This document shows, piece after piece, positions 1 to 8,263 of a DNA stretch of 64,000 nucleotides; within the stretch, counting starts at the first letter, position 1, and the number at the start of each line of letters is the position of its first letter. The stretch covers positions 2,841,501-2,905,500 of the forward strand of contig NZ_CP019426.1 in the NCBI RefSeq assembly GCF_009834515.1, in the 5' to 3' direction. The DNA comes from Pseudomonas sp. R84 (lineage in GTDB: Bacteria; Pseudomonadota; Gammaproteobacteria; Pseudomonadales; Pseudomonadaceae). Below the pieces are notes generated by a model. It did no database searches and had not been told where the DNA came from. It worked only from the letters and a program-made list of their open reading frames with translations. A program made the position numbers and the translations under genes.

Positions 1-11
1 CGGTTCGTAGC

Positions 12-806
12 GTGACCCACTTCAGCCGACTTCTGTTGACAGCCATCGCACTGTTGCTGACAGCCTGTGCTTCAACTGAAAAAGGTTCGACCTCCATGAA
101 ACGTTCACTTGCAATGACCTCCGATGCCGCGGCTGCCGTGTCCCCGGCACTGGCTCATAACACCGACGCCATGTTGTTTGGCGAAGTATGGAAACGCCCG
201 GGCTTGTCACCGCGTGACCGCAGTCTGGTGACGGTTGCGGTGTTGATCGCACGCGGGCAAACCGCCGAGATGGCCGCGCAATTCAACCTTGCGCTGGACA
301 ACGGTGTCACGCCGCTTGAGCTGTCCGAAACGCTCAATCACCTGGCGTTTTATTCCGGTTGGGGCAATGCATCAGCGGCTCTGCCCATCGCCGCCGAGGT
401 GTTCATCGCCCGCAACATCGATGCTGAGAAACTGGCACCGGTTGCGCCGTCATTGCTGCCGCTGGACCAGGCTCGCGAAGCTGACCGCGTGGAGCGCGTG
501 AATGCGGCGGTGGGATCAGTGGCGCCGGGGCTGGTCGAGTTCACCACCAAAGCGCTGTTCCGCGATCTGTGGTTGCGGCCAGGTCTGGCGCCTCGCGATC
601 GCAGCCTGATCACGGTCAGTTCGTTGGTGGCCAACGGGCAGACCGGCCAGGTCGGCTATCACCTGGGTCGGGCGATGGACAACGGTTTGAGCCAGACCGA
701 AGCGGCGGAAATGATTACCCAACTGGCGTTCTATGCCGGATGGCCGAATGCGTTTTCCGCCGTGCCGGTGTTCAAGGAAGTGTTCAGCCAGCGCGCGCCG
801 GGCTGA
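12..806 (+). CDS. Carboxymuconolactone decarboxylase-family lipoprotein with two tandem CMD domains
   Basis: The 264-residue product starts with a lipoprotein signal: a basic N-terminus, a hydrophobic core and a lipobox Leu-Thr-Ala-Cys ending at Cys19. The mature protein has two copies of the carboxymuconolactone decarboxylase fold, at about residues 50-130 and 180-255. Each copy carries an RPGL.PRDRSL.TV block followed by LAFY.GW.NA. No CxxC pair is present, so the domains resemble the PcaC branch rather than the AhpD peroxidase branch. Members of this family are usually cytosolic, so the lipoprotein signal is unusual. The start is a GTG at position 12. Only 11 bases lie upstream, so no ribosome binding site can be judged and a start outside the window cannot be excluded, but the signal peptide fits this one. 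It converges on the paoC-like gene with a 12-base gap. The substrate is unknown. Confidence 0.85.
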   Translation: MTHFSRLLLTAIALLLTACASTEKGSTSMKRSLAMTSDAAAAVSPALAHNTDAMLFGEVWKRPGLSPRDRSLVTVAVLIARGQTAEMAAQFNLALDNGVTPLELSETLNHLAFYSGWGNASAALPIAAEVFIARNIDAEKLAPVAPSLLPLDQAREADRVERVNAAVGSVAPGLVEFTTKALFRDLWLRPGLAPRDRSLITVSSLVANGQTGQVGYHLGRAMDNGLSQTEAAEMITQLAFYAGWPNAFSAVPVFKEVFSQRAPG

Positions 807-818
807 CTGAACAGGGCG

Positions 819-3029
819 TCAAATCTGCTCCGGCAAGTGCGCGATAAGTTTGTCCAGCGTGATCGGATAATCGCGCACGCGCACGCCGGTGGCGTTGTAA
901 ATCGCATTGGCAATGGCCGCTGCGGCGCCACTGATGCCCAACTCGCCGACACCTTTGGCCTTGAGCGGCGTGGCGTAGGGGTCGACCTCATCGAGAAAAA
1001 TCACCTGCTGATGGGGAATGTCGGCGTGCACCGGCACTTCGTAACCGGCGAGGTCATGGTTGACGAAAAAACCAAGGCGCTTGTCGACCTGCAGTTCTTC
1101 CATCAGTGCGGCCCCGGCGCCCATGGTCATGCCGCCGATGATTTGGCTGCGCGCGGTCTTCGGATTGAGAATCCGCCCTGCTGCGCAGACCGCCAATTGG
1201 CGACGCAGGCGAATCTCGCCGGTCGCCGCGTTGACCTCGACTTCGGCGAAATGTGCGCCAAAGGTCTGCTGGGCAAAGCGCTGGGCCAGATCGCCGAATT
1301 CCATGCGGTCTTCGCCAACGAGATCGCCTGCGGCCGCCGCGTGAGCCAAAGGAAAATGCCGCGTGCCATCGTGCACCTCGCCGTGGGCAAATTCGGCCGT
1401 TTGCGGATCAAGTCCGACGGCGCGGGCAGCGGCTTCGCGCAACTTGACGCAAGCGGCATAGACCCCGGCGGTAGACGACGCTGCACCCCATTGCCCGCCC
1501 GATCCCGACGACTCCGGAAAGCGCGAGTCGCCAAGGCGCACTTCGACCCGGTCCAGTTCCACACCCATCATCTCGGCGGCGGTCTGCGCAATGATCGTGT
1601 AGCTGCCGGTGCCGATATCAGTCATGTCGGTTTCGACGGTGATTGTGCCGTGCCGGTCAAGGCGCACACGGGCCGCCGAGGCGGTGGTTGGCGCGCCACG
1701 TATGGCAGACGCCAGACCGATGCCGATCAGCCAGCCATTCTCCAGACGTTGGCCGGCGCTTGCGTTGCGCTGGTGCCAGCCGAAGTGCTCGGCGCCGGTT
1801 TGTAAGCACTCGACGAGTTGCCGTGTCGAGAACGGTCGTGATGGCTGTTCGGGGTCGACCTGGGTGTCGTTGAGCAGGCGCAACTGCAGTGGGTCGATGC
1901 TGAGTTTTTCCGCCAGTTCATCCATGGCAATTTCCAGCGCCATCATCCCCGGTGCTTCCCCCGGCGCGCGCATGGCCGAGCCTTCGGCCATGTCCAGCAC
2001 GGCAAGATTCAAGCGGGTCATGCGGTTGGCGCCAGCGTAGAGCAAACGCGTCGAGGCCGTCGCGGCTTCGGCCCGGCCCCCGGGCAGGTTGCCTGACCAA
2101 CTCTCATGGCCGATGGCAGTGATCAAACCCTCGCGGCTGGCACCGATGCGAATGCGTTGAAGCGTCGCGGGGCGATGGGTCAAATTGTTGAACATCAGCG
2201 GACGTGGCAGCGCGACTTTCACCGGGCGCCCGGCGTGGCGTGCCGCCAGCGACGCCAGCACCGCGTCACACAAGATCGTACCTTTGCCGCCGAAACCGCC
2301 GCCGATGTAGGGCGATATCAAACGAATATCTTCTTTGCGTATACCGAGTGTCCTGGCCAGATCGCGCACGCCCCAGTTGATCTGCTGTATCGACGTCCAC
2401 AACGTCAGCGAATTGCCGTTCCACTGGGCGATGGTGGCGTGGGGTTCCATCATCGCGTGCGCATGATCCGGCGTGCTGTAGTGCTGGTCGATCTGGACCG
2501 GCGCGGCGCTGAAGGCACCTTCGAAATCTCCGGTCTGCGTCTGCGGCGGTGGGCCGAAACCGGCGGGTGGGGGCGGTGTGGCCGAATCCTTGGCGGCCGC
2601 CAGATCGAACGCGCCGGGTTCGGCCACATAGGTGATTTCCAGCAGGTGGGCGGCGCTGCGGGCCTCTTCAAATGTCTGCGCGACGACGATCGCGACAGCC
2701 TGGTGATAGTGGTCCACCTGCGGGCCGGCCAAGGCGCGCGCGACATAGAACTCGCCCTTGGCCAAAGGCCCGGCATTCTCGTAGGTGACTATCGCGATCA
2801 CCCCGGAACTGTTGCTCGCCTGCGTCGAGTCGATCGAGGCAATTCGTCCCTTGCCGATCCCGGCGCCGACCACATAGCCATAGGCGGAGTTGGGCACTGC
2901 GGCATGTTGTTCATACGCGTAGGGCGCGGTCCCGGTGGTTTTCAACTTGCCATCGATGCGGTCGGCGGGCTTGCCGATGACGTTCAATTGATCGATCGGA
3001 TTAGTGCCGGCCGGTGTGTCGAATTTCAT
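819..3029 (-). CDS. paoC: Molybdenum hydroxylase large subunit, PaoC-type aldehyde oxidoreductase (xanthine dehydrogenase family)
   Basis: This is the molybdopterin-binding catalytic subunit of a periplasmic-type aldehyde oxidoreductase. It is 736 residues long, and its N-terminal and C-terminal stretches match my recollection of E. coli PaoC. Visible landmarks are the IGGGFGGK motif, the MRAPGEAPG block and a C-terminal KGVGELG. The glutamate in the last motif (about residue 696) is the expected base catalyst. The ATG at 3029 is preferred over the in-frame GTG one codon upstream because GAGG lies about nine bases before it. The family works as a heterotrimer with a 2Fe-2S subunit (PaoA) and an FAD subunit (PaoB), normally encoded just upstream. 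Here the upstream neighbour is a divergent TonB receptor, and neither partner is visible. It is either an orphan subunit or it borrows partners encoded elsewhere. Confidence 0.88.
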   Translation of the reverse strand: MKFDTPAGTNPIDQLNVIGKPADRIDGKLKTTGTAPYAYEQHAAVPNSAYGYVVGAGIGKGRIASIDSTQASNSSGVIAIVTYENAGPLAKGEFYVARALAGPQVDHYHQAVAIVVAQTFEEARSAAHLLEITYVAEPGAFDLAAAKDSATPPPPAGFGPPPQTQTGDFEGAFSAAPVQIDQHYSTPDHAHAMMEPHATIAQWNGNSLTLWTSIQQINWGVRDLARTLGIRKEDIRLISPYIGGGFGGKGTILCDAVLASLAARHAGRPVKVALPRPLMFNNLTHRPATLQRIRIGASREGLITAIGHESWSGNLPGGRAEAATASTRLLYAGANRMTRLNLAVLDMAEGSAMRAPGEAPGMMALEIAMDELAEKLSIDPLQLRLLNDTQVDPEQPSRPFSTRQLVECLQTGAEHFGWHQRNASAGQRLENGWLIGIGLASAIRGAPTTASAARVRLDRHGTITVETDMTDIGTGSYTIIAQTAAEMMGVELDRVEVRLGDSRFPESSGSGGQWGAASSTAGVYAACVKLREAAARAVGLDPQTAEFAHGEVHDGTRHFPLAHAAAAGDLVGEDRMEFGDLAQRFAQQTFGAHFAEVEVNAATGEIRLRRQLAVCAAGRILNPKTARSQIIGGMTMGAGAALMEELQVDKRLGFFVNHDLAGYEVPVHADIPHQQVIFLDEVDPYATPLKAKGVGELGISGAAAAIANAIYNATGVRVRDYPITLDKLIAHLPEQI

Positions 3030-3194
3030 CACTGATTTCCTCTTCAGGCGGGCTGGCGGACAACGCCGGGCGCCTCAGCGCCAGCGTTTGCAGGCCATAT
3101 CGCCTACGAGCCTAGGCCATTGAAACGCATCTGATAATGCGCCTTGCCAGGATGGAGTCATGAGTCCGGCTCACGAATCCTGACCAACATGACA

Positions 3195-3213
3195 AATAAG
3201 AATAAGTTTCAAT
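3195..3213 (+). promoter_or_regulatory. Possible Fur box upstream of the siderophore receptor
   Basis: The AT-rich stretch aataagaataagtttcaat matches the classical 19-bp Fur consensus at about 10 of 19 positions. It sits about 85 bases before the preferred receptor start. TonB siderophore receptors are normally Fur-repressed, which raises the prior, but the match is weak. Confidence 0.35.
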
Positions 3214-3296
3214 TACATGATCTCTGGTATACCATCCGCGCCGCTGTTCTGGCGGTTTCACCCTTCGTTCTGGCCTATTCACAAGGTTTTCATTTC

Positions 3297-5423
3297 ATGC
3301 GTCGTACTCTGCTTTCCATTTGCGTGCTGCAGGCGTTGTCTTCTTCCTCGTGGGCCGAACAGGCCGATTCAACATCCTCAGCGCTAGAGCTGGAGGCGAC
3401 CGACGTGGTCGGTACAGCGGATTACGAACGGGCCGACGGCCCGGTGCAGGGTTACCGCGCGACGCGCTCGGCCAGCGCCACGCGCACCGACAGTTCGATC
3501 CATGAAACCCCGCAATCGATCAGCGTGGTCACTAAAGATGCTGTCGAAGACCTCGGCGCCACCCGTCTGCAAGACGCGCTGGATTACGCCGGCGGCGTCG
3601 GCCGCGCGAACAATTTCGGCGGGCAGGGCCTGACCACGTTCACCGTGCGCGGCTTCACCACTGGCGAGTTCTACCGCAACGGTTTCCCGATCAATCGCGG
3701 CTACCCGAACATGCCCGACGCCAACACCATCGAGCGTCTGGAAGTGCTGCGCGGGCCGGCGACGATGCTCTATGGCCGTGGCGATCCGGGCGGCACCTTC
3801 AATGTCGTGTCCAAGCAGCCGTTGGCCGAGCGCACGGTCACGTTGGGCAGCCAGTTGAATGATCAAGGCATGAAGCGCGGCACGCTGGACGCCTCCGGCC
3901 CTTTGGATGAAGAGGGGCGCCTGGCCTATCGACTGAACGTGGTGGGTGAGGGCGGCGATACCTTCCGCGATCACGTCGAGACTGAGCGCTACGGCATCAC
4001 GCCAGTGCTGACCTGGCAGGCCAGCGATGCCACCCGGGTGATCTTCGAGGGTGATTTCATGCGCAACAATCATCCGCTGGATCGCGGTGTGACGCGTTAC
4101 GCCAAGCAGATTGGCACCGCCTCGCGGGACACGTTTTTCGGCGAAAAAGACGCCGGCAAATTGCACAACGACAACAACATGGCGCAACTGCGCTTCGAAC
4201 ATCTGCTCAATGATGACTGGACGCTGGGCGGTGGTTTCCAGTGGCTCGACGGCTCGCTTGAGGGCAATGCCATCGAAGCCAACGGCATTGCCGATGACGG
4301 TCGAACCCTGGGGCGCAATTTCAACTACCGCAAACTGGAGTGGACCGACAAGGACACCCAGCTCAATCTGACCGGGCATTTCAGCACCGGTGGCTTGCAG
4401 CACACCTTGCTGACCGGTATCGAATACGAAGATTACGACTACAAGTCGATCATTCAGCGCTCCAGTGGTGCGATCGGCGCCTACCCGATCGACATCTTTG
4501 ATCCGGTTTACGGTCAGCCACGCCCGGCATTGACCCGCACGCCGACCCACGACAAGGAAAACCTCAAGACCTACGCCGCATTCGTGCAGGACCAAGTGGC
4601 GTTGACCGAGCGCTTGAAAGTGCTGGCCGGGGCGCGGTTCGAACGATTCGAGCACGATTATGAAACCTACGTGCCAGGCGGCAAAAACTGGCAGGCCAGC
4701 GACAACGCGGTGACTCCACGACTCGGCGTGACCTACGATCTGACCGACACGCTGGCGGTCTACGCCGACACTGCGCGCTCGTTCAAGCCCAATACCGGTG
4801 CAAGCCGCGTGGGCGGAGGCTTCGCCCCGGAGAAAGGCAAGTCTTACGAAATGGGCATCAAGTGGGAAGCGCTGGATCATCAGTTGAGCGTCGACGCGGC
4901 GATCTATCAGATCGAAAAACGCAACGTGCTGACCACCGACCCGGTGGACTCGACCTTCAGTGTGGCGGCCGGGGAAGTGCGCAGCCGTGGTTTCGACCTG
5001 AACGTCGCCGGCAACCTGACACCCGAATGGCGCGTCATCGGCGGCTACGCCTACGTGGATGCCGAAGTGACCAAAGACAACGTGATCCGTTCGGGCACGC
5101 GGCTGATGAACATTCCGCAGAATAGCTTCAGCCTGCTCAACGTTTACGAGTTTCAGGACGGCGCGCTAAAAGGCCTGGGCCTGGGTACCGGACTCAAATA
5201 TGTCGACGAACGCGCCGGGCAAACCGCCAATACTGCCTTCTCGATGGACAGCTACACCGTTGTCGATTTGCTCGGTTTCTATAAGGTCAACGAGAAAGTG
5301 CGGCTCAATCTTGACGTGAAGAACCTGTTTGATCGGGATTATGAAGAGGGCGCGTTCGGTAATGTCTACGCCTATCCGGGTGCGCCGAGAACGGTGCAGG
5401 TGGGGATTTCCTACACCTTGTAA
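3297..5423 (+). CDS. TonB-dependent siderophore receptor
   Basis: This is an outer-membrane receptor that imports a ferric siderophore using TonB energy. From the ATG at 3297 the product is 708 residues with a clean Sec signal (MRRTLLSICVLQALSSSSWA). Earlier in-frame ATGs at 3144 and 3189 would put about 50 extra residues before that signal, so they are rejected. The plug domain follows, with ETPQSISVVTK, the RLEVLRGPATMLYGRGDPGG block and FNVVSKQP, typical of FoxA/FhuE/FpvA-type receptors. The 22-strand barrel ends in the aromatic-type terminus VGISYTL. The sequence between signal and plug is short, so a FpvA-type signalling domain seems absent, and no sigma or anti-sigma genes are adjacent. 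Expression is probably iron-controlled. The specific siderophore cannot be read from the sequence. Confidence 0.92.
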   Translation: MRRTLLSICVLQALSSSSWAEQADSTSSALELEATDVVGTADYERADGPVQGYRATRSASATRTDSSIHETPQSISVVTKDAVEDLGATRLQDALDYAGGVGRANNFGGQGLTTFTVRGFTTGEFYRNGFPINRGYPNMPDANTIERLEVLRGPATMLYGRGDPGGTFNVVSKQPLAERTVTLGSQLNDQGMKRGTLDASGPLDEEGRLAYRLNVVGEGGDTFRDHVETERYGITPVLTWQASDATRVIFEGDFMRNNHPLDRGVTRYAKQIGTASRDTFFGEKDAGKLHNDNNMAQLRFEHLLNDDWTLGGGFQWLDGSLEGNAIEANGIADDGRTLGRNFNYRKLEWTDKDTQLNLTGHFSTGGLQHTLLTGIEYEDYDYKSIIQRSSGAIGAYPIDIFDPVYGQPRPALTRTPTHDKENLKTYAAFVQDQVALTERLKVLAGARFERFEHDYETYVPGGKNWQASDNAVTPRLGVTYDLTDTLAVYADTARSFKPNTGASRVGGGFAPEKGKSYEMGIKWEALDHQLSVDAAIYQIEKRNVLTTDPVDSTFSVAAGEVRSRGFDLNVAGNLTPEWRVIGGYAYVDAEVTKDNVIRSGTRLMNIPQNSFSLLNVYEFQDGALKGLGLGTGLKYVDERAGQTANTAFSMDSYTVVDLLGFYKVNEKVRLNLDVKNLFDRDYEEGAFGNVYAYPGAPRTVQVGISYTL

Positions 5424-5444
5424 GCCGCGTTCGACGCTGCAACG

Positions 5445-5656
5445 GCGGCCCCTCACCCCAGCCCTCTCCCTGAGGGAGAGGGGGCCGACCGAGGTGTCTT
5501 GGGTTATGCATCGACCTGACAGATCGCGTCGATTACGGGCCCATCGGTAATGCTTGACGGCATTGGATTCACAGGCGTTATTTCAGGTCGGCGTTTATCG
5601 TCAATATCCCCAAATCGGTTCCCTCTCCTGGGGGAGAGGGCTAGGGTGAGGGCCGC
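5445..5656. repeat. Inverted pair of CCCTCACCC-type intergenic repeats
   Basis: Two related GC-rich palindromic units lie in opposite orientation between convergent genes. The first (about 5445-5482) contains cctcaccccagccctctccc followed by a gaggg arm. The second (about 5621-5656) is its near reverse complement. Each unit is itself a hairpin, and together they bound about 140 bases. This unit is a familiar scattered repeat in Pseudomonas genomes. It may act as a bidirectional terminator for the receptor and the dehydrogenase gene. Confidence 0.75.
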
Positions 5657-5673
5657 TGTTCGGCACCTGCCAC

Positions 5674-6630
5674 TTAACCAGTGATACAACCCTGCGGCGT
5701 TTTCCCTGCAAAGCTGTCCAGCAAACTCGCCACTACCATTTCCCCCATGCGCGTGCGCGTCTGCAATGTCGCGCTGGCACGGTGCGGCTGCAGCACCACC
5801 TGCTCGTTACCGAACAAGGCTTCTGGCACATTCGGCTCATCAACAAACACATCCAGCCCCGCACCGGCGATCTCTCCGGCATTCAGCGCCGCCACCAGAT
5901 CAGCCTCGTTGACCAGTTTGCCCCGTGCCACATTGATCAGATAACCGTCCTTGCCCAAGGCCTGGAGCACCGAGGCATCGATGATGGCTTCAGCCTTGTC
6001 CGCAGCGGCGGCGAGAATCAGCGCATCGCTGTCGCGGGCCAATTGCTTGAGGTCGGCGACGAAAGTGTGGGGTACATCGCTCATCGGTTGCAGGTCGGTG
6101 TAACTGATCGGACAGCCGAAGGCGGCCGCTCGGCTGGCCACCGCGCGGCCAACCCGGCCCATGCCGACGATACCGATACGCATGCCGGACACCTGACGTG
6201 CCAGCGGCAGAGGCGCCAGCGGTGTGGCGCTGTGCGGCCATTGACCCGAGCGTACATAGCGATCACTGGTACACAGCCCGCGACACACGGAAATCAGCAA
6301 ACCGATGGCAAGGTCGGCGACGTCTTCGGTCAGCGCGCCAATGGTCGCGGTCACGCGGATGCCGCGATCACGGGCGTAAGCCAGGTCAACCGCGTCGGTG
6401 CCGACTCCGTTGACCGCCACCACCTCAAGATTCGGCAGTTGCGCCATGACGGCTTGGGTGATGCCGGTATGGCCACCGGTGATCACTCCGCGAATATTCG
6501 CGCCGTGTTCCTGCAAATACGCCTGTTTGTCGGCCTGCTGGAAATAGCGTCGGACCGTAAACAGTTCATCGAGACGCGCATTGATTTCAGGAATCAGGAT
6601 CGGGCTGAGCTGCAGGATTTCTGGCTTCAT
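5674..6630 (-). CDS. 2-hydroxyacid dehydrogenase (GhrB/hydroxyphenylpyruvate reductase-like)
   Basis: This NAD(P)H-dependent enzyme reduces a 2-keto acid or oxidises a D-2-hydroxy acid. It has 318 residues. The Rossmann motif GMRIGIVGMGRVGRAVA lies near residue 145. The D-hydroxyacid dehydrogenase triad is visible: Arg in NVARGKLVNE, Glu in DVFVDEP, and His in QPHRAS. The His context lacks the usual trailing Gly, as in the GhrB and hydroxypyruvate branch. The start is the ATG at 6630, preceded by GAGAGG. A longer frame reading upstream overlaps the SDR gene and was not used. It is the last gene of the MFS-FAH-SDR operon, which suggests a role in handling the keto-acid product of that pathway. 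Confidence 0.88.
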   Translation of the reverse strand: MKPEILQLSPILIPEINARLDELFTVRRYFQQADKQAYLQEHGANIRGVITGGHTGITQAVMAQLPNLEVVAVNGVGTDAVDLAYARDRGIRVTATIGALTEDVADLAIGLLISVCRGLCTSDRYVRSGQWPHSATPLAPLPLARQVSGMRIGIVGMGRVGRAVASRAAAFGCPISYTDLQPMSDVPHTFVADLKQLARDSDALILAAAADKAEAIIDASVLQALGKDGYLINVARGKLVNEADLVAALNAGEIAGAGLDVFVDEPNVPEALFGNEQVVLQPHRASATLQTRTRMGEMVVASLLDSFAGKTPQGCITG

Positions 6631-6662
6631 GTAAACCTCTCTTACCGAATAAAAAGGCCGGA

Positions 6663-7427
6663 TCAACCGCGGCCGGCAAACGGCATGGCGGTGGCCATGA
6701 CGGTCATGTTCAGAACGTTGGCCGACAACGGCAGGCCGGCGATGTAGCGCACCGCATCGGCGACATGCTTGACGTCGACCATTGGCTCCACGGCGATGCT
6801 GCCGTTGGCCTGGCGCACGCCTTTGGTCATGCGTACCGACATTTCGGTGAGGGCGTTGCCGATATCGATCTGGCTGCAAGCGATGTTGAATTCACGACCG
6901 TCCAGCGCCAGCGATTTGGTCAGGCCCAGCACCGCATGTTTGCTGGCGGTGTAGGCGCTGCTGAATGGACGTGGCGTGTGTGCCGAAATCGAACCGTTAT
7001 TGATGATGCGTCCGCCCTGAGGCTGTTGACGGCGCATCAGGCCGAAGGCACCCCGAGCACACAGGAAAACCCCGTTGAGGTTGGTGTCGATCACGTTGCG
7101 CCACTGCTCGAACGTCAACTCATCCAAGGGCACGGCGGGGGCATTGACCCCGGCATTGTTGAACACCACATCCAGCCGTCCGTAAACCTCGGCAATGGTT
7201 GCGAACAGCGCATCGACACTGGCCGGGTCGCGCACATCGGTGGGCACCGCCAGGGCTTCGTGCCCCTCGCTTGCCGCCAGTTCGACCAGCGCCTGTAACG
7301 GTTCCGGCCGGCGACCGGCAAGCACCAGGGTGTAGCCGTCGGCCAACAGGCCAAGCGCCACAGAGCGGCCGATTCCGCTGCCGGCGCCGGTGACCAGCGC
7401 GACTTTCAAAGGTTGAGTGATGGACAT
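6663..7427 (-). CDS. SDR family NAD(P)-dependent oxidoreductase
   Basis: This is a classical short-chain dehydrogenase of 254 residues. The nucleotide-binding motif TGAGSGIG is near residue 14, followed by NNAGVNAP. The active site is intact: Ser in [15 protein letters not shown], then YTASK with Tyr and Lys. The start is supported by a strong CAGGAG upstream. It lies between the FAH hydrolase (45 bases upstream) and the 2-hydroxyacid dehydrogenase (33 bases downstream) in one transcription unit. In several sugar-acid pathways an SDR oxidises a deoxy-keto acid before an FAH enzyme cleaves it, which fits this order, but the substrate is not determined. Confidence 0.9.
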   Translation of the reverse strand: MSITQPLKVALVTGAGSGIGRSVALGLLADGYTLVLAGRRPEPLQALVELAASEGHEALAVPTDVRDPASVDALFATIAEVYGRLDVVFNNAGVNAPAVPLDELTFEQWRNVIDTNLNGVFLCARGAFGLMRRQQPQGGRIINNGSISAHTPRPFSSAYTASKHAVLGLTKSLALDGREFNIACSQIDIGNALTEMSVRMTKGVRQANGSIAVEPMVDVKHVADAVRYIAGLPLSANVLNMTVMATAMPFAGRG

Positions 7428-7471
7428 TTTGTTGTTCTCCTGTCTTCAAATCACTGAGGCGTGCAGGGCGT

Positions 7472-8158
7472 TCAAGCCTTGCGGCCGACACGCATTTCCA
7501 GTTGGCCGATGCCGTCGATTCCGGCGTTGATCACATCGCCCGGTTGCAGGCCGTCGACGCCGGCCGGGCTGCCGGTCATGATCAGGTCGCCGGCCCTCAG
7601 CGCCACTGACCGGGAGATCCGGCTGATGACTTCAGCCACCGACCAGATCTGGCTGTCGAGACTGTCGCGCTGACGCTCCTCGCCGTTGACGTTCAACCAC
7701 AATTCGCCTTCGGGATGGCCAGCGCGGGTCACCGGGACAATCGCGGTCATCGGCGCGGCCCCGTCAAATACCTTGGCACCTTCCCACGGCAAACCATTGC
7801 TCTTGGCGGCGCGCTGAACATCACGGCGGGTCAGGTCGAGGCCGGCGGCGTAACCCCAGACATAGGCCAGCGCTTCGCTTTCGGGGATATTCGCGCCACC
7901 TTCACCGATGGCTACCACCAGTTCGATTTCGTGGGCGAAATCATCGGTCAGCGAAGGGAATGCCACCTCACCAACGGCGTCGACGACATTGCTCGCCGGT
8001 TTCATGAAAAACACCGGCGGCTGGCGCGACTGGCCGATGGCGTCTGGCCACGGGTAGTTGCGGCCGACACAAAACACCCGACCGACGGGAAAGCGCTGCT
8101 CACTGCCGACAACCGGCAAAGTCACGGGCAGATCCGGGGTGAAGACGTATTCGGTCAT
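7472..8158 (-). CDS. Fumarylacetoacetate hydrolase family protein
   Basis: This is a 228-residue single-domain FAH-fold enzyme that cleaves or hydrates a beta-diketo or acylpyruvate acid using a divalent metal. The family landmarks are CVGRNY near the N-terminus, FFMKPAS, the metal-ligand segment DFAHEIELVVAIG, and GDLIMTGSPAGV near the C-terminus. It resembles fumarylpyruvate hydrolases and the diketo-deoxy-sugar-acid hydrolases. The ATG at 8158 is preferred because AGGA lies six bases before it. An ATG two codons upstream (8164) abuts that AGG and is less likely. Neighbours are the MFS importer and an SDR, pointing to a sugar-acid or aromatic-acid breakdown route. Confidence 0.88.
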   Translation of the reverse strand: MTEYVFTPDLPVTLPVVGSEQRFPVGRVFCVGRNYPWPDAIGQSRQPPVFFMKPASNVVDAVGEVAFPSLTDDFAHEIELVVAIGEGGANIPESEALAYVWGYAAGLDLTRRDVQRAAKSNGLPWEGAKVFDGAAPMTAIVPVTRAGHPEGELWLNVNGEERQRDSLDSQIWSVAEVISRISRSVALRAGDLIMTGSPAGVDGLQPGDVINAGIDGIGQLEMRVGRKA

Positions 8159-8263
8159 GTTCATCCTGTTAAGAGTCCTGTTGGTAGCTTCAGCGTACGG
8201 CGGCAGTCGTTGGTGAAGTTGGACGAAAGCCGCCTGCAGTTGGAGAAAACGGTGCTGTTGGCT

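Noticed and set aside
5445..5656. Possible insertion sequence from the inverted repeats
   Set aside because: There is no transposase and only about 140 bases lie between the repeats; a scattered intergenic repeat pair explains it.
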